This document shows, in pieces, positions 36,118-44,503 of a stretch of 64,000 bases of DNA (position 1 is the first letter of the stretch; every line of letters begins with the position of its first letter). The stretch is from assembly GCA_041743935.1 (NCBI GenBank), contig JBGTLU010000004.1, positions 36,929-100,928 on the forward strand, written 5' to 3'. A program made the translations under genes and the position numbers. The DNA comes from JBGTLU01 sp041743935. Lineage in GTDB: Bacteria > Bacteroidota > Bacteroidia > Sphingobacteriales > Sphingobacteriaceae. Below the pieces are notes generated by a model, which made no database searches, had not been told where the DNA came from, and worked only from the letters and a program-made list of their open reading frames with translations.

Positions 36118-38265
36118 CTAATCGGCTTTTTTCCGTCCCAAAATTTCTAATGATACACTCGCTACCGTTGGAGATTTATCATTCATGGTTTGTAAAAACA
36201 ATGCATTATTATCTTTATTCTTAAAATGCTCGGCAATGGTTAACACTGCTTGTGCACGCACATAGGAACGAGAATCTGACTTGGCGAGTTCAACCAAAAT
36301 AGGGTAAAATTCTTCTTTTTGCTCTGGACTAAGTGTACCAACTACATTGGTGGCTAAATATCTTATCACCCAATTATCAACTTTTAATGCCGCTTTAAAA
36401 ACATCTTTTACTTCTGTTTCTTTAGCAAACTCCAAGAGGTTATTCATGGCTTCTAACTTATCTAAAAATAAGGGGGAATTGTAAAACTGAAAAACCCATT
36501 CCTCTTTGCTTTTATTTTCTCGTTTTACACCTAGTAGTTGCTTTTCGGCATCTATGTTAATTAAAGTTGGTTTGTTATCGTATTTAAAAACATAAGAATT
36601 TGTGGTTTTATCAACCCAAATACGTTTGCGATCTACTTTTCCATCTACATAAAAATCTATATCTACAGGTAAACGGTACAATGGATTTCTCTCTAGATCT
36701 TGCAATTGGTGGATGGTAATAATGGCTTCTCCGGTTGTTTCGTTATAATTTTGGAGGATTTCAAGTTCAGGATGCCCTGCACTTAAGAACCATTGGTTAA
36801 AGAACCAATTTAAATCTTCGCCTGTAATTTCTTCGAAAGCCAATCGTAAATCATGTATTTCGGCAGTTTTATATTCATTACGGATTAAGAAATTATTTAA
36901 GGATTCATAAAATGCTTCGTCGCCAACGTATTTTCTTAGCATGTGCAAGACTCTTCCTCCTTTTTGATAGGACACTAAGTCGAACATATCTTCTCGATCG
37001 GCAACGTCAAAACGGATGAGGTTTTTTACTGCTTCGCGCTCTGAGCGCATATAAGCAAGTAAATCTTCGTACCCTTTTATATCGGCAGTTTGGCGGCCAT
37101 ATTTATACTCAAACCAAATGTATTCGCTATAGGTAGCAAAGCTTTCATTTAAGGGTAAGTTTGGCCACGATTCGCAGGTAACAATATTTCCAAACCAATG
37201 ATGAAATGCTTCATGCGCAATAATATCTTCAAAAGTTTCGTCCTCGTATTCGCGATCGGTCATGTTCATCCTATCAAAAAATACCACAGCCCCTGTATTT
37301 TCCATTGCACCCGAAACAAAATCTCTAACTACAATCTGCGAGTATTTATCCCATGGGTAAGGATAATTCAATAAATCTGAAAAATATTCGAGCATCTCCG
37401 GGGTATTGCCAAAAATCATCTTGGCATATGGAGCAAATTCTGGTTCTACATAATAATTTACTTCAATATTTCTCCACTTGTCTTTTACAACAGCAAATTC
37501 TCCAACTCCAATCATGGTTAGGTAAGTACTATGGCGCATTTCTTGTCTCCAAGCATCGGTTCTTGTGCCATTTGCATTTTTCTTTGAGTACTCTAAAGTT
37601 CCGTTTGATAGCGTTACGTACTTATCATCAACAGTTAAAATTACTTCTTGGCTCATTTTAGCCTGTGGTCCATCTATGGTAGGGAACCAACAAGAATTTG
37701 CTTCTGTTTCGCCTTGTGTCCATATTTGTTTTGGCTTATTTGGGTCTTTTCCGTCGTTATTTATAAAATAGAGGCCTTTATCAGAAAGTATTGCTTGGCT
37801 GCCTTTGGTTTTTATTTTATTTGGCATGGCCACATAATCTATAAAAACGGTGTATTCTTCGTTTCGGCTGTATTCTTTATCCAAATTTATAGTCAGTAAA
37901 AAGCCATCATAAGTATAGTTAGTAGGGTTTTTACTTTCTGGAGTTAACAAGGCAACTTCATTTATTTTAAATCCTTTGGCATTTAATACAATAGTTCTTT
38001 GGGAATAGAAATGTGGACTAGCTGTAATGGTTGCTTTACCTAGTACAAAGGCACTATCCCAATTAAAAGATAAATCTAGTTTAGTGTGTATAAGCTCGGT
38101 TACCTTGGTGTAGGTAGCCATGTAATTGGCAGGAGTGTTTGTTACATTTACTGTTCTAGGTACACTAATTTCTAGTTCGGGTAAAGTAACTTTTTGCGTA
38201 GTACTACATGCCGTTATTAAGAGGGCAATTAGCCATAATATGCTAAACTTTTGGAGCTTATTCAT
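36118..38265 (-). CDS. M1 family aminopeptidase (lipoprotein)
   Basis: This protein of about 715 residues starts with the lipoprotein signal NKLQKFSILWLIALLITAC (acceptor Cys20). The M1 peptidase signatures are the exopeptidase motif GAMEN at 319-323, zinc ligands HEAFH at 351-355 and Glu374 in NESFA. HEAT-like repeats occupy about 620-710 (LAKSDSRSYVRAQAVLTIAEHF). It probably trims peptides at the envelope. I chose the Met four codons inside the longest frame because it gives a proper signal. The start overlaps the end of the upstream thioredoxin-like gene by about 8 bp. Confidence 0.94.
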   Translation of the reverse strand: MNKLQKFSILWLIALLITACSTTQKVTLPELEISVPRTVNVTNTPANYMATYTKVTELIHTKLDLSFNWDSAFVLGKATITASPHFYSQRTIVLNAKGFKINEVALLTPESKNPTNYTYDGFLLTINLDKEYSRNEEYTVFIDYVAMPNKIKTKGSQAILSDKGLYFINNDGKDPNKPKQIWTQGETEANSCWFPTIDGPQAKMSQEVILTVDDKYVTLSNGTLEYSKKNANGTRTDAWRQEMRHSTYLTMIGVGEFAVVKDKWRNIEVNYYVEPEFAPYAKMIFGNTPEMLEYFSDLLNYPYPWDKYSQIVVRDFVSGAMENTGAVVFFDRMNMTDREYEDETFEDIIAHEAFHHWFGNIVTCESWPNLPLNESFATYSEYIWFEYKYGRQTADIKGYEDLLAYMRSEREAVKNLIRFDVADREDMFDLVSYQKGGRVLHMLRKYVGDEAFYESLNNFLIRNEYKTAEIHDLRLAFEEITGEDLNWFFNQWFLSAGHPELEILQNYNETTGEAIITIHQLQDLERNPLYRLPVDIDFYVDGKVDRKRIWVDKTTNSYVFKYDNKPTLINIDAEKQLLGVKRENKSKEEWVFQFYNSPLFLDKLEAMNNLLEFAKETEVKDVFKAALKVDNWVIRYLATNVVGTLSPEQKEEFYPILVELAKSDSRSYVRAQAVLTIAEHFKNKDNNALFLQTMNDKSPTVASVSLEILGRKKAD

Positions 38266-39481
38266 TGAGCAAATCATCTATTAGTTTAGTGAAATTTAGT
38301 ACATATTCATCGTAATATTTACCAGTACCTGGACCAGAAAACCCAGTATGTATTTGTCTCACATTGCCCTTTTTATCTATTACAATGGTAGTTGGGAAAG
38401 ATAAAAAAGTATTTAAGGCAGGTAAGCTTTGGGCAACTTTAGCTTTGTCGTTCTCTACACCGGTTAATAAAAGTGGGTACTGAACATCAAAACGTTGTTT
38501 TAAACGCAGCACATTCTTTTTGGCGGCTTCAAACTCAGGATTACGTTCGTAGGCTAAGCCAATAATTTCAAATCCTTTAGATTGATATTTTTTATAAAAA
38601 TCACTCAGAAAAGCTGTTTCATCCATGCAATTTGGGCACCAAGATCCCATAAGTTGTAAAACAACTACTTTATTTTTAAATCGTTCGTCTTGCAACGAAA
38701 CCGGATTTTTATCTAAATCTGGGTAGGTGAACTCAATTTTATCGTACCCATCTTTGAAAAACGTTAATGCATAAGCATCGGGTAATTTTGCATTTTCGTC
38801 TTTAGTTGCACTCCAATTTTCGATGTAGCTATATCCTGAATAAAATTTTCCGTTGATAATGGTGTTATTGTCGGTAATGTCGCCAGTAAAAAGAAAAGCA
38901 TGAGAACCATTAAAACAAGAAAGTTGAAATTTGTTATTGTTAACAGAGCCCTCCAAGTATCGGTAATCGCCGGTGGCTGTAAGAAAAGTACCAGTAAGTT
39001 TAGTGCCAGTTTGTGTGAATTCTCCAACTGCAGGGAAACTATCCGTCTCGAAACTTACTGCCCATCTACCGCTTAAGTTTAAATTACCAGCATCCGCATC
39101 TTTCTCGAATCGGTAGCTTTCTCCGTGTTTTGCATTAAAATCCATGCTTACTGCACGTTGAGCTAAATATTTAATCCATTTTCCTTCTAAGCTGTGGCCT
39201 TTCATCTTTGCTTTTATCTCCGAATCGAAGATTGGAAGTTTAATATTCACAGAGTCTCCGTCTTGCTCAATTTCATCCACCATAAAGCGCTCATCACCAT
39301 TAATTATGTATAAGATAGTGGAGCCATTCTCGGCTTTTTCTACCTCAAAATTAAAAGGTAATTCAACTCCAGTTTCGGTTAATAATGTAGCTCTCCAACT
39401 GCCATCCATAAGATTATTGCTTTTTTTAGTACAAGAAAAGAGTGCAAAAACACCAAGTAATAGTACGCTTAAATATTTCAT
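38258..39481 (-). CDS. TlpA/ResA-like thioredoxin-fold lipoprotein
   Basis: This protein of about 407 residues has the lipoprotein signal MKYLSVLLLGVFALFSC (acceptor Cys17). A beta-rich N-terminal domain (about 25-230) is followed by a thioredoxin domain with W281-C282-P-N-C285 and a cis-Pro segment (FLSFPTTIVID). The active site suggests a membrane-anchored thiol reductase or oxidoreductase. It is followed by, and overlaps, the M1 aminopeptidase gene, so the two are coupled. The start was moved 13 codons inward from the longest frame. Confidence 0.9.
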   Translation of the reverse strand: MKYLSVLLLGVFALFSCTKKSNNLMDGSWRATLLTETGVELPFNFEVEKAENGSTILYIINGDERFMVDEIEQDGDSVNIKLPIFDSEIKAKMKGHSLEGKWIKYLAQRAVSMDFNAKHGESYRFEKDADAGNLNLSGRWAVSFETDSFPAVGEFTQTGTKLTGTFLTATGDYRYLEGSVNNNKFQLSCFNGSHAFLFTGDITDNNTIINGKFYSGYSYIENWSATKDENAKLPDAYALTFFKDGYDKIEFTYPDLDKNPVSLQDERFKNKVVVLQLMGSWCPNCMDETAFLSDFYKKYQSKGFEIIGLAYERNPEFEAAKKNVLRLKQRFDVQYPLLLTGVENDKAKVAQSLPALNTFLSFPTTIVIDKKGNVRQIHTGFSGPGTGKYYDEYVLNFTKLIDDLLNE

Positions 39482-39523
39482 GCTTTTATTTTTTGTGAAG
39501 ATAACAATTTGATAAAACAAAAA

Positions 39524-39545
39524 AGCCCCGACAAAGTTGACGGAG
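39524..39545 (-). terminator. Intrinsic terminator of the acyl-CoA dehydrogenase gene
   Basis: An imperfect GCCCCGACAA/TTGACGGAGC stem has a T run on the minus-strand side (A6 at 39518-39523) and sits 23 bp after the minus-strand stop at 39568. It shares its core with the terminators at 9629 and 29843. Confidence 0.75.
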
Positions 39546-39567
39546 CTTTTAAAAAGTTGGTTAGATA

Positions 39568-40707
39568 TTATTTTAAAACTTCTCTTGAAATTACAATTTT
39601 TTGAATTTCGGAAGTGCCTTCATAAATCTGAGTAATTTTAGCATCGCGCATTAAACGCTCAACGTGGAATTCTTTCACAAATCCATAACCACCATGTACC
39701 TGAACTGCTTCTACGGTGGTTTTCATGGCAACCGTAGAGGCAAATAGTTTTGCCATAGAGCTAGCTTGTGCATATGGTTTGCCCTGATCTTTTAAGCTGG
39801 CTGCTTTTAAGCATAATAATCTGGCAGCCTCAATCTCGGTAGCCATATCGGCTAATTTAAATTGTATGGCTTGGTGTTCGCTAATGGTTTTGCCAAAGGC
39901 TTTACGTTCTTTAGAGTATTGTACGGCCAATTCATAAGCCCCAGATGCAATTCCAAGTGCTTGTGCTGCAATACCTATTCTACCGCCTTCAAGAGTTTTC
40001 ATCGCAAATTTAAACCCAAACCCGTCTTCGCCTATGCGGTTTTCTTTCGGAACTTTTACATCGGTAAACATAAGAGAATGAGTATCAGAACCACGTATGC
40101 CTAGTTTATTTTCTTTAGGTCCGATGGTAAATCCCTCCATTCCTTTCTCTACAATCAGTGCATTAATGCCACGGTGACCTTTGCTTACATCGGTTTGTGC
40201 AATCACTAAATAAGTAGAAGCTGTGCCACCATTGGTTATCCAGTTTTTGGTGCCATTTAAAAGGTAATGATCTCCCATATCAACAGCAGTAGTGCTTTGT
40301 GAAGTGGCATCCGAACCGGCTTCGGGCTCAGATAAACAAAAAGCACCAATTTTTTCGCCTTTGGCTAATGGGATTAAATATTTTTGTTTTTGTTCTTCGG
40401 TACCAAATGCTTCTAAACCGAAGCAAACCAACGAATTATTTACAGAAACCACTACCGAAGCCGATGCATCAATTTTTGAAAGCTCTTCCATTACCAAAAC
40501 GTAGGATACTACGTCCATGCCAGCACCACCATATTTAGGATCAACCATTATTCCCATAAAACCCAACTCGCCCATTTTTTTTACTTGTTCGGCTGGAAAT
40601 TTTTGGTGTTCATCGCGCTCTATTACACCCGGTTTTAATTCTGTTTGAGCAAAATCTCTGGCCGCTTGTTGTATCATTAAATGTTCTTCGGTGAGCTGAA
40701 AATTCAT
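39568..40707 (-). CDS. Acyl-CoA dehydrogenase
   Basis: This 379-residue flavoenzyme of the acyl-CoA dehydrogenase family oxidises acyl-CoA thioesters at the alpha-beta bond. Visible are FCLSEPEAGSDA near 128, KNWITNGG near 155, the YSKERKAFGKTISEHQAIQFKLADM helix near 267 and the catalytic-Glu motif IYEGTSEIQKIVISREVL at the C-terminus. The position of the Glu fits short/medium-chain (butyryl-CoA-like) enzymes. It stands alone, 75 bp from the rfaE2 gene. Confidence 0.95.
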   Translation of the reverse strand: MNFQLTEEHLMIQQAARDFAQTELKPGVIERDEHQKFPAEQVKKMGELGFMGIMVDPKYGGAGMDVVSYVLVMEELSKIDASASVVVSVNNSLVCFGLEAFGTEEQKQKYLIPLAKGEKIGAFCLSEPEAGSDATSQSTTAVDMGDHYLLNGTKNWITNGGTASTYLVIAQTDVSKGHRGINALIVEKGMEGFTIGPKENKLGIRGSDTHSLMFTDVKVPKENRIGEDGFGFKFAMKTLEGGRIGIAAQALGIASGAYELAVQYSKERKAFGKTISEHQAIQFKLADMATEIEAARLLCLKAASLKDQGKPYAQASSMAKLFASTVAMKTTVEAVQVHGGYGFVKEFHVERLMRDAKITQIYEGTSEIQKIVISREVLK

Positions 40708-40782
40708 GTGAAATATAATTAAGGTTTGGGCAAAAGTAATTAAAATAAAATCAGGTTAAAATCCGAAGTAAATACAATCCAT

Positions 40783-41280
40783 TTAGGAGGATTGTTTTAT
40801 TTGTTGCTCAATAGAAGATGTTGAATATCCGGGCAAAAATTCGATGGTTTCTACGTTTCCTCCATAACTCAAAACTTCTTTTGCTCCAACTATTTGATCA
40901 AGAGAATAGTCTGCACCTTTCACTAATACATTGGGTTGTATGGTTTGTATTAGTTTCAGAGGGGTTGGCTCATCAAATAATACAATAGCATCAACAAAAA
41001 AAAGGGAGGCTAAAATAGCAGATCTGGATTGCTGATTAGTGATTGGACGATGGGGTCCTTTTAGTTTTCGTGTAGATTCATCTGTATTTACTCCAATTAT
41101 CAAACGATTGCCTAGCGATGCTGCTTTGGATAAATAATCGATATGCCCGAGATGCAAAAGATCAAAACACCCATTGGTAAACACTATTTTTTCATTTAAA
41201 AAGCGCCATATATTTACTGTTTTAAGTAAATTCTCAGGTGTGTAGATTTTAGAAAAAATTAAATCATTCTTGTTCATCAT
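40783..41280 (-). CDS. rfaE2: RfaE2-like heptose-1-phosphate adenylyltransferase
   Basis: This 165-residue nucleotidyltransferase has the cytidylyltransferase-type signatures VFTNGCFDLLHLGHIDYL at about 33-50, VNTDESTRKLKGPHRPI near 84-100 and LVKGADYSLDQIVGAKEV near 126-143. It matches the HldE C-terminal domain/RfaE2, which makes ADP-glycero-manno-heptose for LPS. The stand-alone form is common in Bacteroidota. It overlaps the upstream flippase-like gene by 17 bp. Confidence 0.9.
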   Translation of the reverse strand: MMNKNDLIFSKIYTPENLLKTVNIWRFLNEKIVFTNGCFDLLHLGHIDYLSKAASLGNRLIIGVNTDESTRKLKGPHRPITNQQSRSAILASLFFVDAIVLFDEPTPLKLIQTIQPNVLVKGADYSLDQIVGAKEVLSYGGNVETIEFLPGYSTSSIEQQIKQSS

Positions 41281-42289
41281 CTATTTCTGGTTGGAGCTTT
41301 TTCGGAATTAAAGTGGCGATAATTCCTATCAAACCTAAAAATAAAATTAACAACACCTGCGAGGAATGTGCTAAGGTTGCATAAATTAATCCGTCTGATT
41401 TAACGATTGAAAACAGCACTAATCCTTCTGCCACCATCCAATGATAAGCACCGATACCACCTTGCACAGGTGCCACCATCCCTAAACTTCCGGCTGCAAG
41501 CACAAAAATGGCTACCTGCCAGCCAAGGTTTGAAGTTGCTGGAATTGCAAAAAATACAAGGTATGTGGTTATGAAATAAAAAAACCAAATGCCAATGGAA
41601 TACGCATAAAATAACCAGGGTTTTTCCATTTTAGAAATAGTAGTAAAACCATCTTTAATGCCAATTAGCAGGTTGCTTATTTTGTTTCCAATTTTGGTAG
41701 AGGTAAAGTCGTCCTTGAATTTTAGGTATAAATATCTGCCTAAAAGCAAGAATAAAAACAATATTGTGATGGTGGTAATTAAGAGTAAAGTGCTACTTTT
41801 TATGGAATAAATAAGCGGCGTAAAAATGATATTATCAATAAATTGGTAAATGGTATCAAATTGAATAAAAAGAGCGAAAAACAATAATGCAATAAGCGTT
41901 AAAAAATCAATAAAACGCTCAACTATCACAGTGCCTATTAGAGAGTTTATAGGTATTTTATCTGTTTTTGTAAGTACGCCACATCGGGTAACTTCGCCCA
42001 TTCTGGGAAATGCCAAATTTGCCAAATAGCCAATCATAACGGCATGAAACGTATTTGCATTACTGGGCGAAAATCCTAAAGGCTTTATGAGCATTTTCCA
42101 ACGGATTGCTCTTAAATAATGTGCACCAATGCTTAAAATCATGCTTGCAATTACCCACCAATAATTAGCCGAAGCCAGATTTTGGAATATGATAGCTAAG
42201 TCTTGTCCCTTAAATGCAAAATACAAAAGCACAACTCCTAAAATTAGAAGTATGCTGTATTGCGCTATTTTTATGAAATTGATTTTCAA
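41264..42289 (-). CDS. Flippase-like membrane protein (YbhN / UPF0104 family)
   Basis: This 341-residue protein has about eight transmembrane segments and the lysylphosphatidylglycerol-synthetase TM/UPF0104 layout: HYLRAIRWKMLIKPLGF near 57, GYLANLAFPRMGEVTRCGVL near 90, and VAPVQGGIGAYHWMVAEGL near 272. Members are annotated as flippase-like; the substrate is unknown. Start TTG (CAA at 42287-42289), two bases after panD. It lies in the panC-panD-flippase-rfaE2 operon. Confidence 0.88.
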   Translation of the reverse strand: MKINFIKIAQYSILLILGVVLLYFAFKGQDLAIIFQNLASANYWWVIASMILSIGAHYLRAIRWKMLIKPLGFSPSNANTFHAVMIGYLANLAFPRMGEVTRCGVLTKTDKIPINSLIGTVIVERFIDFLTLIALLFFALFIQFDTIYQFIDNIIFTPLIYSIKSSTLLLITTITILFLFLLLGRYLYLKFKDDFTSTKIGNKISNLLIGIKDGFTTISKMEKPWLFYAYSIGIWFFYFITTYLVFFAIPATSNLGWQVAIFVLAAGSLGMVAPVQGGIGAYHWMVAEGLVLFSIVKSDGLIYATLAHSSQVLLILFLGLIGIIATLIPKKLQPEIDDEQE

Positions 42290-42291
42290 GC

Positions 42292-42642
42292 TTAAGAGAC
42301 TAAGCGGTTATTAGCATCTGGAAATACAATGGTTGGTGTAAAGCTTTTGGCTTCCTCAAAATCCATGCTGGCATAAGAAACAATAATTACGGTATCTCCT
42401 ATTTGAGTTTGGCGAGCAGCAGGACCGTTTAAGCAAATAATGCCTGTCCCTCTTTCTCCTTTAATAACATAGGTCTCTAATCTTGCACCATTATTAATAT
42501 TTAGCACTTGTACTTTTTCGTTGGCTATTAAATTTGCTGCATCCATTAAATCTTCGTCAATGGTAATGCTTCCAACGTAATGAAGCTCTGCTTGGGTAAC
42601 TTTTGCCCGGTGAATTTTAGATTTAAAAACTTCGATAAACAT
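42292..42642 (-). CDS. panD: Aspartate 1-decarboxylase
   Basis: This 116-residue pyruvoyl enzyme converts L-aspartate to beta-alanine for pantothenate synthesis. The self-cleavage site is Y-V-G-S (G24-S25) after KIHRAKVTQAELHYVGS. RLETYVIKGERGTGIICLNG and ARQTQIGDTVIIVSYA complete the fold. Full length with all key residues. It lies 27 bp after panC, its pathway partner. Confidence 0.97.
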   Translation of the reverse strand: MFIEVFKSKIHRAKVTQAELHYVGSITIDEDLMDAANLIANEKVQVLNINNGARLETYVIKGERGTGIICLNGPAARQTQIGDTVIIVSYASMDFEEAKSFTPTIVFPDANNRLVS

Positions 42643-42669
42643 GTTGCAAAGTTATAAATTAAGAACTTC

Positions 42670-43512
42670 TTATTTTAATAAGAGATTATCTATCAACCGA
42701 ACAGACCCAACTTTTACAGCAGTACATGCAATCACAGATTTTGCAGCATTTATGTTATGAATAGGGGTTAGGTTTTCAGCATTTACAATTTCGAAATATT
42801 CTGTTTGTAGGAGATGATTTTCTTTTAGTTTTTTCAAAGCACTTTCTTTGGCTACCTCTAAACTTACATCGTACACCTCTTCTCGTAATTGAAATAAAGA
42901 TTCTGAAATGAGTAAAGCAGCTTTTCTTTCCTCTTGAGATAAATGAACATTGCGAGAACTCATTGCCAAACCATCTTCTTCTCTAATCGTTTCGCATCCG
43001 ATTATTTCGAGTTTTAATTTTTTAATTTCAACCATTTTTTTAATGACCAAAAATTGTTGATAATCTTTTAACCCAAAAAAAGCCTTATCTGGTTTTATGG
43101 TGCTGAAAAATTTATATACTATTTGGGTAACCCCTTGAAAATGACCTGGACGATAGGCTCCTTCCTGTAAAGTATCCAACGGGTGTAAATCTATATTCCA
43201 TTCTTCGCCCTCCTGGTACATCTCTTCTACGGGAGGTGAAAAGAGCAAATCACAACCGGCAGAATTTAGTTTTACAATATCCGATTCTATCGGACGGGGG
43301 TATCTTTCTAAATCTTTTAGATCTGTAAATTGTGTGGGATTCACAAAAATACTACAAATAGTAAAATCCGTTTGAGATTTAGATTGTTTGATAAGCGATA
43401 CATGACCTGCGTGCAATGCTCCCATAGTTGGAACAAACCCAATACTTTCACCAGATTTTTTTATACCGTGTATTTCTGATTTTAAATCAGAACGCGAATG
43501 AATTATTTTCAA
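42670..43512 (-). CDS. panC: Pantothenate synthetase
   Basis: This 280-residue enzyme condenses pantoate and beta-alanine with ATP. Signatures are GFVPTMGALHAGHVSLI at about 26-42, IFVNPTQF near 55, ERYPRPIESD near 70, and DYQQFLVIKKMV near 157. SSRNVHLSQEERKAA, near 186, completes the set. The start is TTG (CAA at 43510-43512) and gives the expected N-terminus. First gene of the panC-panD-flippase-rfaE2 operon and divergent from the glycogen synthase-like gene. Confidence 0.96.
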   Translation of the reverse strand: MKIIHSRSDLKSEIHGIKKSGESIGFVPTMGALHAGHVSLIKQSKSQTDFTICSIFVNPTQFTDLKDLERYPRPIESDIVKLNSAGCDLLFSPPVEEMYQEGEEWNIDLHPLDTLQEGAYRPGHFQGVTQIVYKFFSTIKPDKAFFGLKDYQQFLVIKKMVEIKKLKLEIIGCETIREEDGLAMSSRNVHLSQEERKAALLISESLFQLREEVYDVSLEVAKESALKKLKENHLLQTEYFEIVNAENLTPIHNINAAKSVIACTAVKVGSVRLIDNLLLK

Positions 43513-43581
43513 TCCCTACAGAAAATTTGCTCAAAAATGTAAAAAAATACAAACAAAACAACTTTTTACTTGCAATTCTAA

Positions 43582-43611
43582 TTGATTAAGACTAGAATAT
43601 TGCTATATTTG
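43582..43611 (+). promoter_or_regulatory. Promoter of the glycogen synthase-like gene
   Basis: TTG at 43582-43584 and TATATTTG at 43604-43611 with a 19-nt spacer are a textbook Bacteroidota promoter. The ATG at 43661 follows a 40-50 nt leader. Confidence 0.75.
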
Positions 43612-43660
43612 CACACTAATAATTTCTGCTCTTATAACTAACCTAACACGTACGAAAAGA

Positions 43661-44491
43661 ATGGTGAAAACGAAGATATTATACATCGCGCATGAAATGG
43701 CGCCTTTCCTAGAATTAACAAACATTTCCAAAATTACCAGAGAACTTCCGCAAGCAATGCAGGAAAAAGGATACGAAATCCGAGTATTAATGCCAAGATT
43801 TGGTAATATTAATGAACGACGAAATCGACTTCATGAAGTAATTCGCTTATCTGGGATGAATATTCAAATCGACGATAACGATAACCCGCTAATTATTAAA
43901 GTTGCCTCCATACAAGGTGCTAAAATGCAGGTTTATTTTTTGGATAACGAAGAATATTTCAAACGTAAATTTGTTTTCAATGACTCAAACGAAAAATTCT
44001 ATGGGGATAATGATGAGAGAGCAATTTTCTTTTGTAAAGGAGCGTTAGAAACAGTAAAAAAATTAGGATGGGCACCTGATATTGTTCATTGCCATGGTTG
44101 GATGACAAGTTTAGTACCTGCCTACATAAAAACAAGTTACAAGAATGACCCAACATTTAAAAACTCTAAAGTGATATATTCTGTTTATGAGAATTGCTTT
44201 AAAGATAAATTATCACCTGCTTTTCATAAAAAGGCAATTATGAGTGGTATGAAAGCAGAGGACATTACTATGTTTGGAGAACGTGAATGTTCTGACATGC
44301 ACATTGGCGCAATTGCTTATTCTGATGCAGTAGTTAAAGCAAGTGAGAATATTACAGGCAGTGTTTTAGAAGCTATCAAAGGCTGTAACAAACCTGTAAT
44401 AAATCATCAGGAACAAGATTATGCTGATGTTTATGCCAACTTTTATGATGAAGTAACCATTGATTCAATGGTTGCGTTGGAAGCTTTATAG
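43661..44491 (+). CDS. Short glycogen/starch synthase-like protein (GT5 N-terminal domain)
   Basis: This 276-residue protein matches only the N-terminal Rossmann domain of GT5 glycogen synthases: ILYIAHEMAPFLELTNISK at the start, then LPQAMQEKGYEIRVLMPRFGNINERRN, FFCKGALETVKKLGWAPDIVHCHGWMTSLVP. GT5 enzymes are about 480 residues, and the C-terminal nucleotide-sugar domain is missing. Short versions next to panC are seen across Bacteroidota, so this is probably a real gene rather than a truncation. Catalysis alone is doubtful; a regulatory role or substrate binding is possible. It leads an operon with the DUF4270 gene and glmS. Confidence 0.85.
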   Translation: MVKTKILYIAHEMAPFLELTNISKITRELPQAMQEKGYEIRVLMPRFGNINERRNRLHEVIRLSGMNIQIDDNDNPLIIKVASIQGAKMQVYFLDNEEYFKRKFVFNDSNEKFYGDNDERAIFFCKGALETVKKLGWAPDIVHCHGWMTSLVPAYIKTSYKNDPTFKNSKVIYSVYENCFKDKLSPAFHKKAIMSGMKAEDITMFGERECSDMHIGAIAYSDAVVKASENITGSVLEAIKGCNKPVINHQEQDYADVYANFYDEVTIDSMVALEAL

Positions 44492-44503
44492 ATTATTCAT
44501 TAT

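Noticed and set aside
43661..44491. Frameshifted full-length glycogen synthase
   Set aside because: The sequence after the stop (44489-44503) runs straight into the DUF4270 gene; no remnant of the C-terminal GT5 domain is present in any frame.
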